Program-made: the position numbers and the translations under genes | The notes under the pieces: model-generated | Databases searched by the model: none | The model's input: only the letters and a program-made list of their open reading frames with translations | What the model was told of the DNA's origin: nothing | Part shown: positions 48,156 to 58,072 of the stretch, piece by piece | Layout: the number at the start of each line of letters is the position of its first letter | How positions within the stretch are numbered: the stretch's first letter is position 1 | Assembly: GCA_963729165.1 (NCBI GenBank) | Contig: CAVSMM010000005.1 | Coordinates: 62,001 to 126,000 of the forward strand | Length of the DNA: 64,000 bases | Direction of reading: 5' to 3' | Source of the DNA: JACCZX01 sp963729165 | GTDB taxonomy: Bacteria; Pseudomonadota; Gammaproteobacteria; Burkholderiales; Burkholderiaceae_F

Positions 48156-49475
48156 ATGAATGGCCTTCACCTGACTGGCGATCTGTTCGACTGCAGTTGC
48201 AGTGCAGCGCTTTTGACGGATCTTGCAACACTCACCAAGACCTGCCGTGACGCGACGAATGAGTCGAAGCTGACGATCGTCGATCAAGCGTGGCATCGGT
48301 TTCCTGACTGGAAGGGCGAGCCGGGTGGCATCACCGGAACGTTGCTGCTTGCCGAATCGCATCTGGCGATTCACACGTGGCCGGAGCGGCGCGGCGTCAC
48401 GCTTGACGTTTATGTCTGCAACTTCACCGACGACAACACCGGCATGGCCGAGCGGTTGTTCGACGCGTTGATGCTCGCTTTCAGGCCCAAGAGCCATGTC
48501 GTCAATCGCATTACTCGCGGCGACCTGGCCGCCGGCGCGGACGACGGCTCGGCGAGCGAATCCGGCGAGGCCGCAAAAGGCGAGTTGATTTTCGACTGGC
48601 TCAATGCGGATTCCGGTTACGGCACCACGGCCACGAAGACCTTGGTGCAGATCCAGTCCCCGTATCAAAAGGTCGAGGTCTACGACACGCGGCAATTCGG
48701 CAAGCTCTTTAGGCTCGACGGCCGCATGATGACGTCGGAGGCCGACGAGTTTTTCTATCACGAGTGCATGACGCACCCGGCCGCGCTGGCGCATCCGAAT
48801 CCGGAATCGATCCTGGTGATCGGCGGCGGTGATGGCGGCTCATCGGAAGAACTGCTGAAGCATCCGAGCGTCAAGCGCATCGTGATGGCGGAGCTAGATC
48901 CGGTCGTGATTGATGTGTCAAAGAAATGGCTCCGTTCGATCCATAAAGGTGCCTTCGACGATCCGCGTCTCGAGGTATCGATTGGTGACGGGTTCGAGTT
49001 CGTGAAGTCGACGACCGAGCGCTTCGACATGATCGTGTTGGACCTCACCGATCCAGATACGCCCGCATTTCACTTGTACTCGGAACAATTCTTCAGAATG
49101 TGTCAGCGCATCCTGCGGCCAGGCGGCATGCTGACGCTGCATCTCGGTTCGCCGGTTTATCAGGCCGAGACAGTGCAAAAAAATGCGGCCAACCTGCGCA
49201 AGGTGTTTCGGCACGTGGCGCCGATGTCGCTGTTCGTACCGCTCTATGGTTCTCTGTGGTGCCTCGCGGTCGCGAGCGACACTGTCGATCCGCGTGCGAC
49301 CGGTGCCGACGTTATCGCGCAGCGCATTAGCGAGCGGCAGGTACGCGAGCTGCGTTATTACCATCCGGCGCTGCATTCGGCGTTGTTTGCTCTGCCGGTG
49401 TTCGTCCAGGACTTAGTGCAACCGAAAGCTGTGGCTCAAGAACCGGTGCGTGTCGCTCAGTTGCAAGCGGCCTAG
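48156..49475 (+). CDS. speDE: Fused S-adenosylmethionine decarboxylase and spermidine synthase
   Basis: A single frame of 439 residues joins both steps that make spermidine from putrescine. Residues 1-135: class 1 AdoMetDC; LAESHLAIHTWPERRGVTLD contains the Glu-Ser pair whose self-cleavage makes the pyruvoyl group, and VDVYVC-like LDVYVCNF holds a conserved cysteine. After a linker of about 20 residues (GADDGSASESGEAAKG), residues 155-430: spermidine synthase with YQKVEVYDT, FRLDGRMMTSEADEFFYHE, VIGGGDGGSSEELL, and VLDLTDPDTPA. The ATG at 48156 has a GGGGGA site. Self-cleavage would leave the synthase on the large alpha chain. Unlike the frameshift artefacts elsewhere, the fusion is one clean frame. 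Confidence 0.93.
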   Translation: MNGLHLTGDLFDCSCSAALLTDLATLTKTCRDATNESKLTIVDQAWHRFPDWKGEPGGITGTLLLAESHLAIHTWPERRGVTLDVYVCNFTDDNTGMAERLFDALMLAFRPKSHVVNRITRGDLAAGADDGSASESGEAAKGELIFDWLNADSGYGTTATKTLVQIQSPYQKVEVYDTRQFGKLFRLDGRMMTSEADEFFYHECMTHPAALAHPNPESILVIGGGDGGSSEELLKHPSVKRIVMAELDPVVIDVSKKWLRSIHKGAFDDPRLEVSIGDGFEFVKSTTERFDMIVLDLTDPDTPAFHLYSEQFFRMCQRILRPGGMLTLHLGSPVYQAETVQKNAANLRKVFRHVAPMSLFVPLYGSLWCLAVASDTVDPRATGADVIAQRISERQVRELRYYHPALHSALFALPVFVQDLVQPKAVAQEPVRVAQLQAA

Positions 49476-49497
49476 CGCTTAGCTATTTTTCGAACGC

Positions 49498-50229
49498 ATG
49501 CGAGCGGCGCGCTTTTTTGTCGACGTGCCGCTCGCCATTGACACGACGATCGCGCTACCGGAACGGGTCGCACATCACGCCTTGCGCGTCCTGCGCTTGC
49601 GCGATGCCGATTCGATCGTGCTGTTCAATGGCACAGGCGGCGAATTTGCGGCGCGGCTCTCGGTTATCGGATCACACGCCCGCGCAACTATCGACTCGTT
49701 TTCCCCCGTTGAGCGCGAGGCGCCGCTTCGCGTAACGCTGGTGCAATCATGGGTTGCGGCCGACAAGCTCGATTGGATCATCGAGAAAGCCGTTGAGCTT
49801 GGCGTTCATTCAATTCTGCTTGCGCCTGCTCAACGCTCCGTCGTGCGCGTCGCCGGCAATCGATTGGACAAGAGGATCGATCGGCTGCGCGAGCTGATCC
49901 TGGCCGCGTGCGCGCAATGCGGACGCAATCGCATTCCTCGCATCGAGGCGAGCCCAACACTGGCCGCGTCGTTGCAGGCAGGACTCGACGGCGGTATGCG
50001 TGGAGTGTTGCTGCACCCGAGCGCTGATTTGCCGCTGGTGAACGCCCCATTGAACGGCGGTCTCGCAATAGCCGTCGGGCCAGAAGGTGGCTTTGACGAC
50101 GACGAACTCGCCCTTGCGCATCGGCTTGGCTATGGCGCCTACCACGTCGGACCGCGCGTGTTGCGAACCGAGACCGCGGGACTCGCTGCGCTCGCAGCGA
50201 TGCAGGCAGTCGCTGGCGACCTCAGCTAG
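49498..50229 (+). CDS. rsmE: 16S rRNA (uracil-1498-N3)-methyltransferase
   Basis: SPOUT methyltransferase that makes m3U1498 in 16S rRNA. 243 residues. N-terminal PUA-like domain (MRAARFFVDVPLAI, HHALRVLRLRDAD), then the knot: LVQSWVAADKLDWIIEKAVELG, IAVGPEGGFDDDELALA and VGPRVLRTETAGLAALAAM. ATG 49498 is 22 bases after the speDE stop and convergent with maeB. Confidence 0.95.
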   Translation: MRAARFFVDVPLAIDTTIALPERVAHHALRVLRLRDADSIVLFNGTGGEFAARLSVIGSHARATIDSFSPVEREAPLRVTLVQSWVAADKLDWIIEKAVELGVHSILLAPAQRSVVRVAGNRLDKRIDRLRELILAACAQCGRNRIPRIEASPTLAASLQAGLDGGMRGVLLHPSADLPLVNAPLNGGLAIAVGPEGGFDDDELALAHRLGYGAYHVGPRVLRTETAGLAALAAMQAVAGDLS

Positions 50230-50238
50230 GGCAACTGG

Positions 50239-52554
50239 TTAGAGCAATTCGGCCTGCCGTACCGAATTCGCTTCGAGCACCGTCACGGCCGTCATGTTGA
50301 CGATACGACGCACCGTTGCAGCCGGCGTCAGAATATTCGCCGGCTTTGCGACACCGAGCAGCATCGGGCCGATCGCGATATTGTTTCCGGCCGTTGCCTT
50401 TAGCAGGTTGTACGAAATGTTCGCGGCGTCGAGCGTCGGGCACACCAGCAAATTGGCGTCGCCGGTCAACGTCGAAAACGGCATGATCGATTTGCGAATC
50501 GCATCATCAACCGCGCAGTCGGCGTGCATTTCGCCGTCGACTTCGAGGTCCGGCGCAAGCTGACGAATCAGCGCCAGCGCCTCACGCATCTTCACTGCCG
50601 ACGGCGCATCGCTTGCGCCAAAGTTGGAGTGCGAAACGAGCGCAGCGCGCGGCACGATTCCGAGGCGCCTCAGCTGTTCCGCTGCCAGCACGGTGATCTC
50701 GGCGACCTGCTCCGCGGTCGGATCGAGGTTGACCGCGGTGTCGACCAGCGCCAACTGCCGCCCCGGCACCATCAGAATATTCATCGCTGCGTAAACGTTG
50801 GCACCCGTCCGGCGCCCGATCACCTGATCGATGTACGTCAGATGCGGCCCGTGGGTACCGAACGTGCCGCAAAGCATGCCGTCGGCCTCGCCCTTGTGCA
50901 TCATCATCGCGCCGATCAACGTCAGCCGGCGACGCATCTCGATTTTTGCGTACTGCTGTGTCACGCCCTTACGTGCGGCGAGGCGATGATAAGTTTCCCA
51001 GTAGTCGCGATAGCGATTGTCGAGCTCGGGATTGACCAAATCGAAATCCACTTCGGGCCGCATACGCAATCCGAAGCGCTCGAGGCGCTTGCCGATGACC
51101 GCCGGCCGCCCGATCAGTATCGGCTTGGCCAACTGTTCGTCGATCACGACCTGCACTGCGCGCAGTACTCGTTCTTCTTCGCCCTCGGCAAACACGATGC
51201 GCGACTTGCCGCCACCAACATGCGCATTCTTCGCGATCGCAAAGATCGGTTTCATGAACGTGCCGGAGTGATAGACAAATTGCTGCAGCTGATCGCGATA
51301 CGCTTGAATGTCGTTGATCGGCCGCGTGGCGACACCGCTTGCCATCGCGGCCTGCGCGACTGCAGGCGCGATGCGCGTAATCAGCCGCGGATCGAACGGC
51401 TTGGGTATCAGATACTCGGGGCCAAAGCTGACATCGGCCACGCCATATGCGGACGCGACGATGTCGCTTTGCTCTTCGCGAGCCAGCCCAGCAAGCGCTC
51501 GCACGGCGGCGGTCTCCATCGCGGTCGTGATCGTGGTCGCGCCGACGTCGAGAGCTCCGCGAAAGATGAACGGAAAGCACAGCACGTTATTGACCTGATT
51601 GACGTAGTCAGAGCGCCCGGTCGCAATGATCGCGTCGTCGCGTACCGCCTTGACCTGTTCGGGCATGATCTCTGGCGTCGGGTTTGCGAGCGCAAGAATC
51701 AATGGACGTGCCGCCATTTTCTTGACCATCTCGGGCTTCAGCACCCCCGCCGCCGACAGGCCCAGAAAGATGTCGGCCCCTTCGATTACATCACTCAGCT
51801 TGCGAAGCGATGTCGCTTGCGCGAAGCGCGCCTTGTCGTCGTCCATCAACGCCTTGCGGCCTTGATAAACGACGCCTTCGATATCGGTGACCCAGATGTT
51901 TTCGCGCGGCAGTCCGAGCTCAACAAGTAGTTGCAGACACGCGAGCGCAGCTGCGCCGGCGCCGCTGGTAACCAGCTTGACCTTCTTGATGTCCTTGCCG
52001 ACGATACTCAAGCCATTTAGTACCGCGGCTCCGACGATGATCGCAGTGCCGTGCTGATCATCGTGAAATACCGGAATTTTCATCCGGTCGCGCAGCGTGC
52101 GCTCGATGTAAAAGCACTCGGGCGCCTTGATGTCCTCAAGATTGATGCCGCCGAACGTGGGCTCGAGCGCAGCGATGATCTCGATCAGCTTGTCGGGATC
52201 GAGCTCGTTGATCTCGATGTCGAATACATCGATGCCGGCAAACTTTTTGAACAACACCGCCTTGCCTTCCATCACCGGCTTTGCAGCCAGAGGGCCTATC
52301 GCGCCGAGCCCCAGTACCGCCGTACCGTTCGTGACCACTCCCACCAGGTTGGCGCGCGCGGTGTAGCGCGACGCTGTTGCCGGATCAGCTTGTATGGCCT
52401 CGCACGCAGCCGCCACGCCCGGCGAGTAGGCAAGCGCGAGATCGCGCTGGTTCACCAACTGCTTGGTGGGTGTGACGGAGATTTTTCCCGGTTGCGGCTT
52501 CTCGTGATACTCGAGAGCGGCGCGCTTCAGATCCGCTTGATCTTCAGTCGGCAT
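50239..52554 (-). CDS. maeB: NADP-dependent malic enzyme with phosphotransacetylase-like domain
   Basis: Oxidatively decarboxylates malate to pyruvate. 771 residues, the long MaeB form. The catalytic domain (about residues 1-430) has LALAYSPGVAAACEAI, VFHDDQHGTAIIVGAA and TSGAGAAALACLQLL. The C-terminal 330 residues resemble phosphotransacetylase (IVFAEGEEERVLRAVQVVIDE, FSTLTGDANLLVCPTLDAAN) and act as a regulatory domain in studied enzymes. Single gene, convergent with rsmE by nine bases. Confidence 0.96.
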   Translation of the reverse strand: MPTEDQADLKRAALEYHEKPQPGKISVTPTKQLVNQRDLALAYSPGVAAACEAIQADPATASRYTARANLVGVVTNGTAVLGLGAIGPLAAKPVMEGKAVLFKKFAGIDVFDIEINELDPDKLIEIIAALEPTFGGINLEDIKAPECFYIERTLRDRMKIPVFHDDQHGTAIIVGAAVLNGLSIVGKDIKKVKLVTSGAGAAALACLQLLVELGLPRENIWVTDIEGVVYQGRKALMDDDKARFAQATSLRKLSDVIEGADIFLGLSAAGVLKPEMVKKMAARPLILALANPTPEIMPEQVKAVRDDAIIATGRSDYVNQVNNVLCFPFIFRGALDVGATTITTAMETAAVRALAGLAREEQSDIVASAYGVADVSFGPEYLIPKPFDPRLITRIAPAVAQAAMASGVATRPINDIQAYRDQLQQFVYHSGTFMKPIFAIAKNAHVGGGKSRIVFAEGEEERVLRAVQVVIDEQLAKPILIGRPAVIGKRLERFGLRMRPEVDFDLVNPELDNRYRDYWETYHRLAARKGVTQQYAKIEMRRRLTLIGAMMMHKGEADGMLCGTFGTHGPHLTYIDQVIGRRTGANVYAAMNILMVPGRQLALVDTAVNLDPTAEQVAEITVLAAEQLRRLGIVPRAALVSHSNFGASDAPSAVKMREALALIRQLAPDLEVDGEMHADCAVDDAIRKSIMPFSTLTGDANLLVCPTLDAANISYNLLKATAGNNIAIGPMLLGVAKPANILTPAATVRRIVNMTAVTVLEANSVRQAELL

Positions 52555-52652
52555 GGCGGCGGAACGTGGACACCTCGGAAACGAAGCCGCGATTATCCTC
52601 GCGCGCGCCGCTGCTCCGGGCTGTGCGCGCTAGCTGGTGAAGCGCAAAGGAA

Positions 52653-53570
52653 TTAGACGGAGTGTTCGGGGATTGCAGGGAAAAGCTGCGCCTCGCGGCT
52701 CGAATGGCCAGTCGGAGTCAGTTCTGCCGGCTCAAGAGGCGCACTCGCCGCGTTAACTGGCAGCGTCGCAGGTTTTTCGGGAACCGGCGCAGGCACCGCA
52801 GCCGCGCGGACTGCAGATGCCAAAGCCGCCTCGACTTTCCCGGTTGCCGCCATCTGCAACCTTGCTCGCTCGCCCAATACCCGCGCGCCATAGCCTCCGT
52901 CGTTGTCCATATTGCCGGCGCCGACGTACAACTGCAAACCACGCTCGACCGATCCGCCGCGCGAAATCAGCTCGTGCAATATCGAAGCGCCAACTTTCAT
53001 GTTCGCTATCGGGTCGAGTGCCGCAATTTCGCCGCCATGCGGCTCAAAGCGCTGCGCATGGACGCGAGTCATCACCTGCATCAGGCCCTGGGCACCCATT
53101 GCGCTTTCAGCGAACGGGTTGAGACTGGACTCAATCGCGACGACCGACAGAATCAGCAGTGGATCCAGGTTCTTTTCCCGGCCGATTTGAAACGCCGTTG
53201 AGACCAGCATTCGAACAGCCCCGTCCGCCACCCGATACCGGCGGGCAAGGTATTGCACAACTCTCTTTTGCTGCGGATCTTCTGCGGTGCGTCCCCGCTC
53301 GTCGCGGGCGTCGGTGCTGCTGTCGGGCGCGGCGGCTTCGACGGCGACTGAGTCCGTCGCTGACAGACGCGCTTCAAGCATCGAGCGGGCGTCATCGCTG
53401 CTGAGCAATACACCAGTAGCCAACAAGGCGGCCGTACCCACCACCATCACGAGCAGGCGGGTCGTCGACAAAGCGCCACGCCCAATATCGGTCACAAACG
53501 TGGCCAGGGCAGCGATCGCCGGCCCGATAACCGCAATGTTTCGCAGCGCATAATTCGAAGCGTTAGCCAA
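52653..53570 (-). CDS. Lytic transglycosylase domain protein
   Basis: 305 residues with an N-terminal membrane anchor (TRLLVMVVGTAALLATGVLL) and a goose-lysozyme-like SLT domain: VVAIESSLNPFAESAMGAQGL, with the catalytic glutamate in IESS, then LMQVM and a GAGNMDNDGGYGARVL block. A Pro/Ala-rich tail of about 60 residues follows. It likely cleaves peptidoglycan in the periplasm. The start is TTG at 53570, chosen because an AGGGAG site lies eight bases upstream; a hairpin (53596-53612) sits just before it. Confidence 0.88.
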   Translation of the reverse strand: MANASNYALRNIAVIGPAIAALATFVTDIGRGALSTTRLLVMVVGTAALLATGVLLSSDDARSMLEARLSATDSVAVEAAAPDSSTDARDERGRTAEDPQQKRVVQYLARRYRVADGAVRMLVSTAFQIGREKNLDPLLILSVVAIESSLNPFAESAMGAQGLMQVMTRVHAQRFEPHGGEIAALDPIANMKVGASILHELISRGGSVERGLQLYVGAGNMDNDGGYGARVLGERARLQMAATGKVEAALASAVRAAAVPAPVPEKPATLPVNAASAPLEPAELTPTGHSSREAQLFPAIPEHSV

Positions 53571-54326
53571 GTCGTGTCTCCCTCATGCCGAACGGCCCCG
53601 ACTGTTTCGGGGTCGATTCACAGGTTCGAACGTTGACCGGATCGTTCTGCTGCCACCGGCCATTTAACTTCCCTTGCGCGCTACCCGCTCACCAAGGGTC
53701 CTGTTTCTTGCAGCAACCGCCTATTCCCACGAGCAATGTCGGGGCCTACACGCCAGCGAATGGCTTTTATTCGCCCTACGCGGTGATGTTGCGACGCACG
53801 CGCTAGGACGCTATGCCAAACGGCTGGGTGGGATTTTAGGTGGCAAAAGGGCTCGGTCAAGCGGGGATTCCTTCTAAATGAAAAGGAACTCTGACGTGCC
53901 GCCGCCGAACGGACAAGGTGCTAGCCGATGACTAACCAAAAATCTATAAAAATCAAAGGACTGTGCCCTCCTGAGCAAATACTCACTCTCACTTCCACCG
54001 TCTGTCGTTTTGGCGCCTTAGCCGATGCAATACGCCGCCCAAAAGACTTCATCGCGCGAGTTGGAGCGGGGCGATGAGCTTAAGCGCCGAGGTTTTCACC
54101 TCGCCTGGAAATGACCAAGATCTGCGAGCGGACGCCCCGCGCCGGCGCGCCCGTTGCTTTGAACGCCCGACCGGCTCGCAGATGCCGGTGCTTAAGAATT
54201 TGTTCGAACTGGTATGGGAGCGACCAACGCGTCACTCATGATGGTGTGCAAATGTCGTCAAAACATAGTATCGCTCGTCAACAAGCCATAAAATTCAACA
54301 AGTCGATGTGCGAGACCGAAGGGAAG
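53571..54326. other. Long intergenic stretch, no supported gene
   Basis: About 750 bases, AT-richer than its surroundings from 53930 to 54320. Seen: the CCCCGA/TCGGGG hairpin at 53596-53612 upstream of the transglycosylase, and an inverted repeat ATCTGCGAGC/GCTCGCAGAT at 54120-54129 and 54174-54183 enclosing a GC-rich loop. Short frames exist but lack ribosome sites and recognisable motifs. It ends where the ubiD remnant begins, so it may be a rearrangement scar. Confidence 0.5.
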
Positions 54327-54329
54327 TGA

Positions 54330-54563
54330 TCCGGGACCATTAACCTAACCACGCGCGTCGATCCGGTGCGCGACACGCTGCTGATCGACAACACTCCGAT
54401 CGACTATCTTGACTTCGCTTCGCCGGCGGCCGGTCTTGGCGCCAAAATGAGAATCGATGCCACTAACAAGTGGCGTGGAGAAACGCAGCGCGAGTGGGCG
54501 CGACCTATCGTGATGGACCCTGCCGTCAAAGCGAGGGTCGATGGAGCAACTGGGAATATAGGA
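54330..54563 (+). pseudogene. 3' remnant of a UbiD-family decarboxylase gene
   Basis: The plus frame reads TINLTTRVDPVRDTLLIDNT, then PIDYLDFASPAAGLGAKMRI and DATNKWRGETQREWARPIVM, then DPAVKARVDG. This matches the C-terminal 75 or so residues of 4-hydroxy-3-polyprenylbenzoate decarboxylase (UbiD). Only this end is present: upstream the frame meets a stop within a few codons and no earlier UbiD sequence is visible. It is therefore a truncated leftover, fused in frame to the KTSC gene that follows. A working ubiD is presumably elsewhere. Confidence 0.8.
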
Positions 54564-54776
54564 ATGGAACGTAAACCTATCCGCCGCGGCGGCATCAAGT
54601 CAGCCGGTTACGACCGCAACAATCGTGTACTCGAGATCGAATTCGACAACGGGTCGATCATTCAGCACACCGCCGTCGGCGAAGAGATCGCCCGCAGGTT
54701 CATTGCCAGCTCTTCGCCGGCCAGTGTTTACAAGGACACGATTCAGGAAGAGTTCACGGTGAAAAGGATCAAGTAG
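54564..54776 (+). CDS. KTSC-domain protein
   Basis: Small protein of 70 residues if started at ATG 54564, nearly all of it a KTSC domain: GIKSAGYDRNNRVLEIEFDN, then SIIQHTAVGEEIARRFIAS and the ending VYKDTIQEEFTVKRIK. KTSC domains also occur at the C-terminus of some lysyl-tRNA synthetase-like proteins; their role as single proteins is not known. The frame is open upstream through the ubiD remnant, so expression could also yield a UbiD-tail fusion. The AGGA site before the ATG is too close to be ideal, leaving the start open. Confidence 0.65.
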   Translation: MERKPIRRGGIKSAGYDRNNRVLEIEFDNGSIIQHTAVGEEIARRFIASSSPASVYKDTIQEEFTVKRIK

Positions 54777-54900
54777 TAGTTGCAGCATTCGAAGCGATTG
54801 CCCGCTTGCAGTTGCACTGCCGCGTATACGCGACCGCTCCGAAGGGAGCGCGCAAACTGATCGAGTACACATGCGACCGCAGGTCGGGTACACGGGCACG

Positions 54901-56392
54901 CTACAAGAAAAACAGCGTCGCCAGGCCAAGAAAGATGAACACGCCCATGCTATCCGTCGTGAACGTCAGCAGCACCGAAGAACCGAGCGCAGGATCGCGG
55001 CCGGCGCGTTCGAGTACCAGCGGAACCAGCGTTCCGACCAGCGCCGCGATCAGCATGTTCAACGTCATCGCCAACAGCAGCGTCAAGCCGATCAACCATC
55101 CACGTGGGCTGCCCAGATATATCCACCACGCAACAAGACCGGCAATGCTGCCCCACACGATGCCGTTAAGCCCGGCAATTACGAGCTCCTTCAGGATAAG
55201 CCGCCTCGCATTGCCGCCCGTCACGTGACCGAGCGCGAGCGAGCGGATCATCAGCGTCATCGTTTGGTTGCCGGAGTTGCCGGCAATGCCCATCACGATC
55301 GTCATCAACGTAGCGAGCGCGACGACCTGCTCGATCGTCGTTTCGAACGCGCCGATAACGCGCGACGCGAAAAACGCCGTGCACAGATTGACCGCGAGCC
55401 ATGACCAGCGATTGCGCGCCGAATTCCATACCGACGCGAAAAGGTCTTCTTCTTCGCGCAAGCCGGCCTGCGCCAGCGCCGCATCCTCGCCCTCTTCACG
55501 GATCACGTCGACCACTTCGTCGATCGTCAGCCTGCCGACCAGCCTGCCCGCCTCATCGACTACCGGCGCCGACACCAGGTCATAGCGCTCGAAAGCCTGC
55601 GCCGCTTCACTGGTTTCATCGAGCGGCGAGAGCGTCATCAGGTCGGTGTTCATTACCGCCGCCACCTCGACCTCGGGCTCGTTTAACAGCAGGCGATCAA
55701 GCGGTAACCCACCTTTCAACACATCGTGCCGATCGACGACGAACACCTGATCGGTATGGTTGGGCAGCGCGTCAAAGCGGCGCAGATAGCGCAAGACCAC
55801 CTCGAGCGTGACGTCTTCGCGGATGGAAATCATCTCGAAATCCATCAGCGCGCCGACCGAATCGTGCGGATACGACATCGACGCGCGCAATTGAGCGCGC
55901 TCTTCGGCCGTCAGCCCTTGCTGGACTTCGTGAACGACATCCGCCGGCAGATCGTCCGCGATCGACGCAATCTCGTCCGTTTCCAGACTCTCGACCGCAT
56001 CGACCAGCTCTTCGCGGTCCATCGATGCGATCAAGGTTTCGCGTACTGCGTCGCTGACCTCTATCAGGATTTCGCCATCGCGATCGGCTTTGACGCCGTC
56101 CCAGACGGTGAGTCGGTCTTGCAGCGGTAACGCTTCGAGGATGTACGCGATGTCGGCGGGGTGCAGACGATCGAGAATCGACTTGAGCTCGTTCAGATGC
56201 TGCCGGTGCACCAGCTGCTCGACTCAGCGCTTTCTTTTCTTCGCCGGGAGTCTGCTCGCGTTGCACCAGCGCTTCGACACGGCGCTGCTTTTCCAGCAGT
56301 TGTTCAACGCGCGCGAGCGCACGCTGCGCCGCCTCTGGATCGTGCGCTTGAGCAGCATTACGCTGTTCGCGTTCGAGTTCTTGTTCGTTCAT
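54901..56392 (-). CDS. mgtE: Magnesium transporter MgtE, frameshifted
   Basis: Mg2+ channel or transporter of about 496 residues after repair. The N-terminal helical domain starts MNEQELEREQRNAAQAHDP, followed by the MgtE N domain (LHPADIAYILEALPLQDR), two CBS domains (MDFEMISIREDVTLEVVLRY; VMNTDLMTLSPLDETSEAAQ), the plug helix and five membrane helices. The pore block NSGNQTMTLMIRSLALG and the late TTDSMGVFIFLGLA are diagnostic. One extra base at about 56224 splits the gene between EEKKAL and VEQLVHRQHLNEL. Confidence 0.95.
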
Positions 56393-56450
56393 TGTTCAAT
56401 CGTGCGTGCCCCTTCCGCGGCGCACGGATTGTAGGCGGCAACTCAGTCGA

Positions 56451-57137
56451 TCACGGTACCGAGGCGTCGGGCATGAAGCGTTGGATGGCGGCCGTTCTTC
56501 GATCGAGATAGGGGCCCGAGCGGATACGGCCGTAGCGCTTCGGGTTCGGCAGATATGCGGCCAGTCTGGCCGATTGCTCTGCGTTCAGTTGTGACGCACT
56601 GACGCTGAAGTATTGACGAGCCGCCGCTTCTGCCCCAAAGACGCCGTCGCCCCATTCAACAACGTTCAAGTACACCTCAAGGATGCGGCGCTTGTCCCAC
56701 AGCGCCTCGATCATGTAGGTGATCACGAGCTCCTGCGCTTTGCGCAAATAACTCCGCTCGGACGACAAAAAGAGATTCTTCGCCAGCTGCTGTGTGATCG
56801 TTGAGCCACCGCGTGCGGCTTTGCCCTTACGCACATTTTCCTTGTACGCTTTCTCGATCGCCTGCCAGTCGACGCCCTCGTGATCGGTGAAGTTCGCATC
56901 TTCCGATGCGATGACTGCACGCTTCAGGTGATTCGATATTCGCGGGTATTCGATCCAGCGATGCTTCAGCTCGGCGTTCGGTTTCTTCTCACGCAGCGCC
57001 GCTAGCTCGCGGCTCATAAAGGAGGTTTCGCCTGGATCGTTCCACTTCCACCACGCCACCCAGCCGAAGTACCACAGTTGGATAGACAGCAAGACAACCA
57101 GCGCGAGCAAGAACGCCCGCAGCAGCCAGCGCAACAT
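56451..57137 (-). CDS. mtgA: Monofunctional peptidoglycan glycosyltransferase
   Basis: GT51 enzyme that polymerises lipid II. 228 residues: one N-terminal membrane helix (LRAFLLALVVLLSIQLWYFG), then RAVIASEDANFTDHEGVDW with the catalytic glutamate, GGSTITQQLAKNLFLSSERS and RRILEVYLNVVEWGDGVFG. Lies after aroE in the rnb-tonB-aroE-mtgA order common in Burkholderiales. Confidence 0.96.
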   Translation of the reverse strand: MLRWLLRAFLLALVVLLSIQLWYFGWVAWWKWNDPGETSFMSRELAALREKKPNAELKHRWIEYPRISNHLKRAVIASEDANFTDHEGVDWQAIEKAYKENVRKGKAARGGSTITQQLAKNLFLSSERSYLRKAQELVITYMIEALWDKRRILEVYLNVVEWGDGVFGAEAAARQYFSVSASQLNAEQSARLAAYLPNPKRYGRIRSGPYLDRRTAAIQRFMPDASVP

Positions 57138-57225
57138 GATCAGTACGCCCTCTGTCGCTTCGCGCCGGCCCGCGGGGACACGCGATGAGCTTGGGGCGGC
57201 CCGGCGCTCATCACGAGACGCTTTG

Positions 57226-58072
57226 CTATCTTGCGACGACGTACTCGGCCGATTGAAGCTTCAGCAGATCTCGCAGCTCGCGATATACGGCGCCGGTGTC
57301 GGGCCGCACGCCACGCCATAGCAGAAATGATTCGGCAGCCTGCTCGATCAGCATGCCGAGGCCATCGACCACGTGCTTCGCACCGCCCGTTTGGGCCAGC
57401 TGCATGAACGGCGTCGGATCTGCCGCGTATGCCAGATCATAGGCAAGCGTGCAGTCGTTGAACGTGTCCGGGTCGATCGCCGGCGCTTCGTGATTCAGGC
57501 TGGTCGTCGTCCCGTTGATAATCAGATCGAAGTGCTCGGCAGGAATTTCATCGAAGTGAATGGCCTCCACGCCGAATTCTTCGGCCAGCTCTTCGGCGCG
57601 CTTGTGCGATCGATTGGCAACGGCCAGCCAGCGCGGGCTTTCATCCAGCATCGAACCGAGCAACCCGCGCACGGCGCCGCCTGAGCCGAGTACCAGCACC
57701 GAGCAGTCGGAAAACGAAAAGTTCAGGCGTTCGCGCAAGTCGCGTACGAAGCCGATGCCGTCGGTGTTGTCGCCGACGATCGTGTCGCCGTCGAACTTTA
57801 ATGTGTTGACCGCGCCAGCGACGCGCGCCCGCGGCGTCAGGTCATCCGCCAGCTTCGCTGCGTCGATCTTGAACGGCAGCGTGACGTTGAGTCCACCGTA
57901 GCCGGCTTCACGCAACGCCAGCGCCTTGTCTTCGAAGCCGTCGAGCGGCGCTTCGATGCGCTCGTACGTAAGGTGTTGCTTCGCCTGCTGCGCAAACCGC
58001 TGATGAATCTCCGGTGACCGGCTGTGCGCGATCGGGTTACCGACAACTCCGTACTTGTCGACGGTGTGTCAT
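57226..58072 (-). CDS. aroE: Shikimate dehydrogenase, start interrupted
   Basis: NADP enzyme reducing 3-dehydroshikimate to shikimate. VVGNPIAHSRSPEIHQRFA binds substrate, GGLNVTLPFKIDAAKL has the catalytic lysine, DNTDGIGFVRDL and VLVLGSGGAVRGLL bind cofactor; FLLWRGVRP is the usual end. About 281 residues. No start codon lies in frame before a TGA; the ATG at 58072 reaches the gene only if one base near 58063-58069 is removed, giving an MTH- or MTT-like start before VDKYGVVGNP. Without that, only a TTG deep inside (57915) is available. Confidence 0.93.

Noticed and set aside
53585..54329. Small plus-strand frames between slt and the ubiD remnant
   Set aside because: No ribosome sites or protein-like composition; kept as gene-free sequence.
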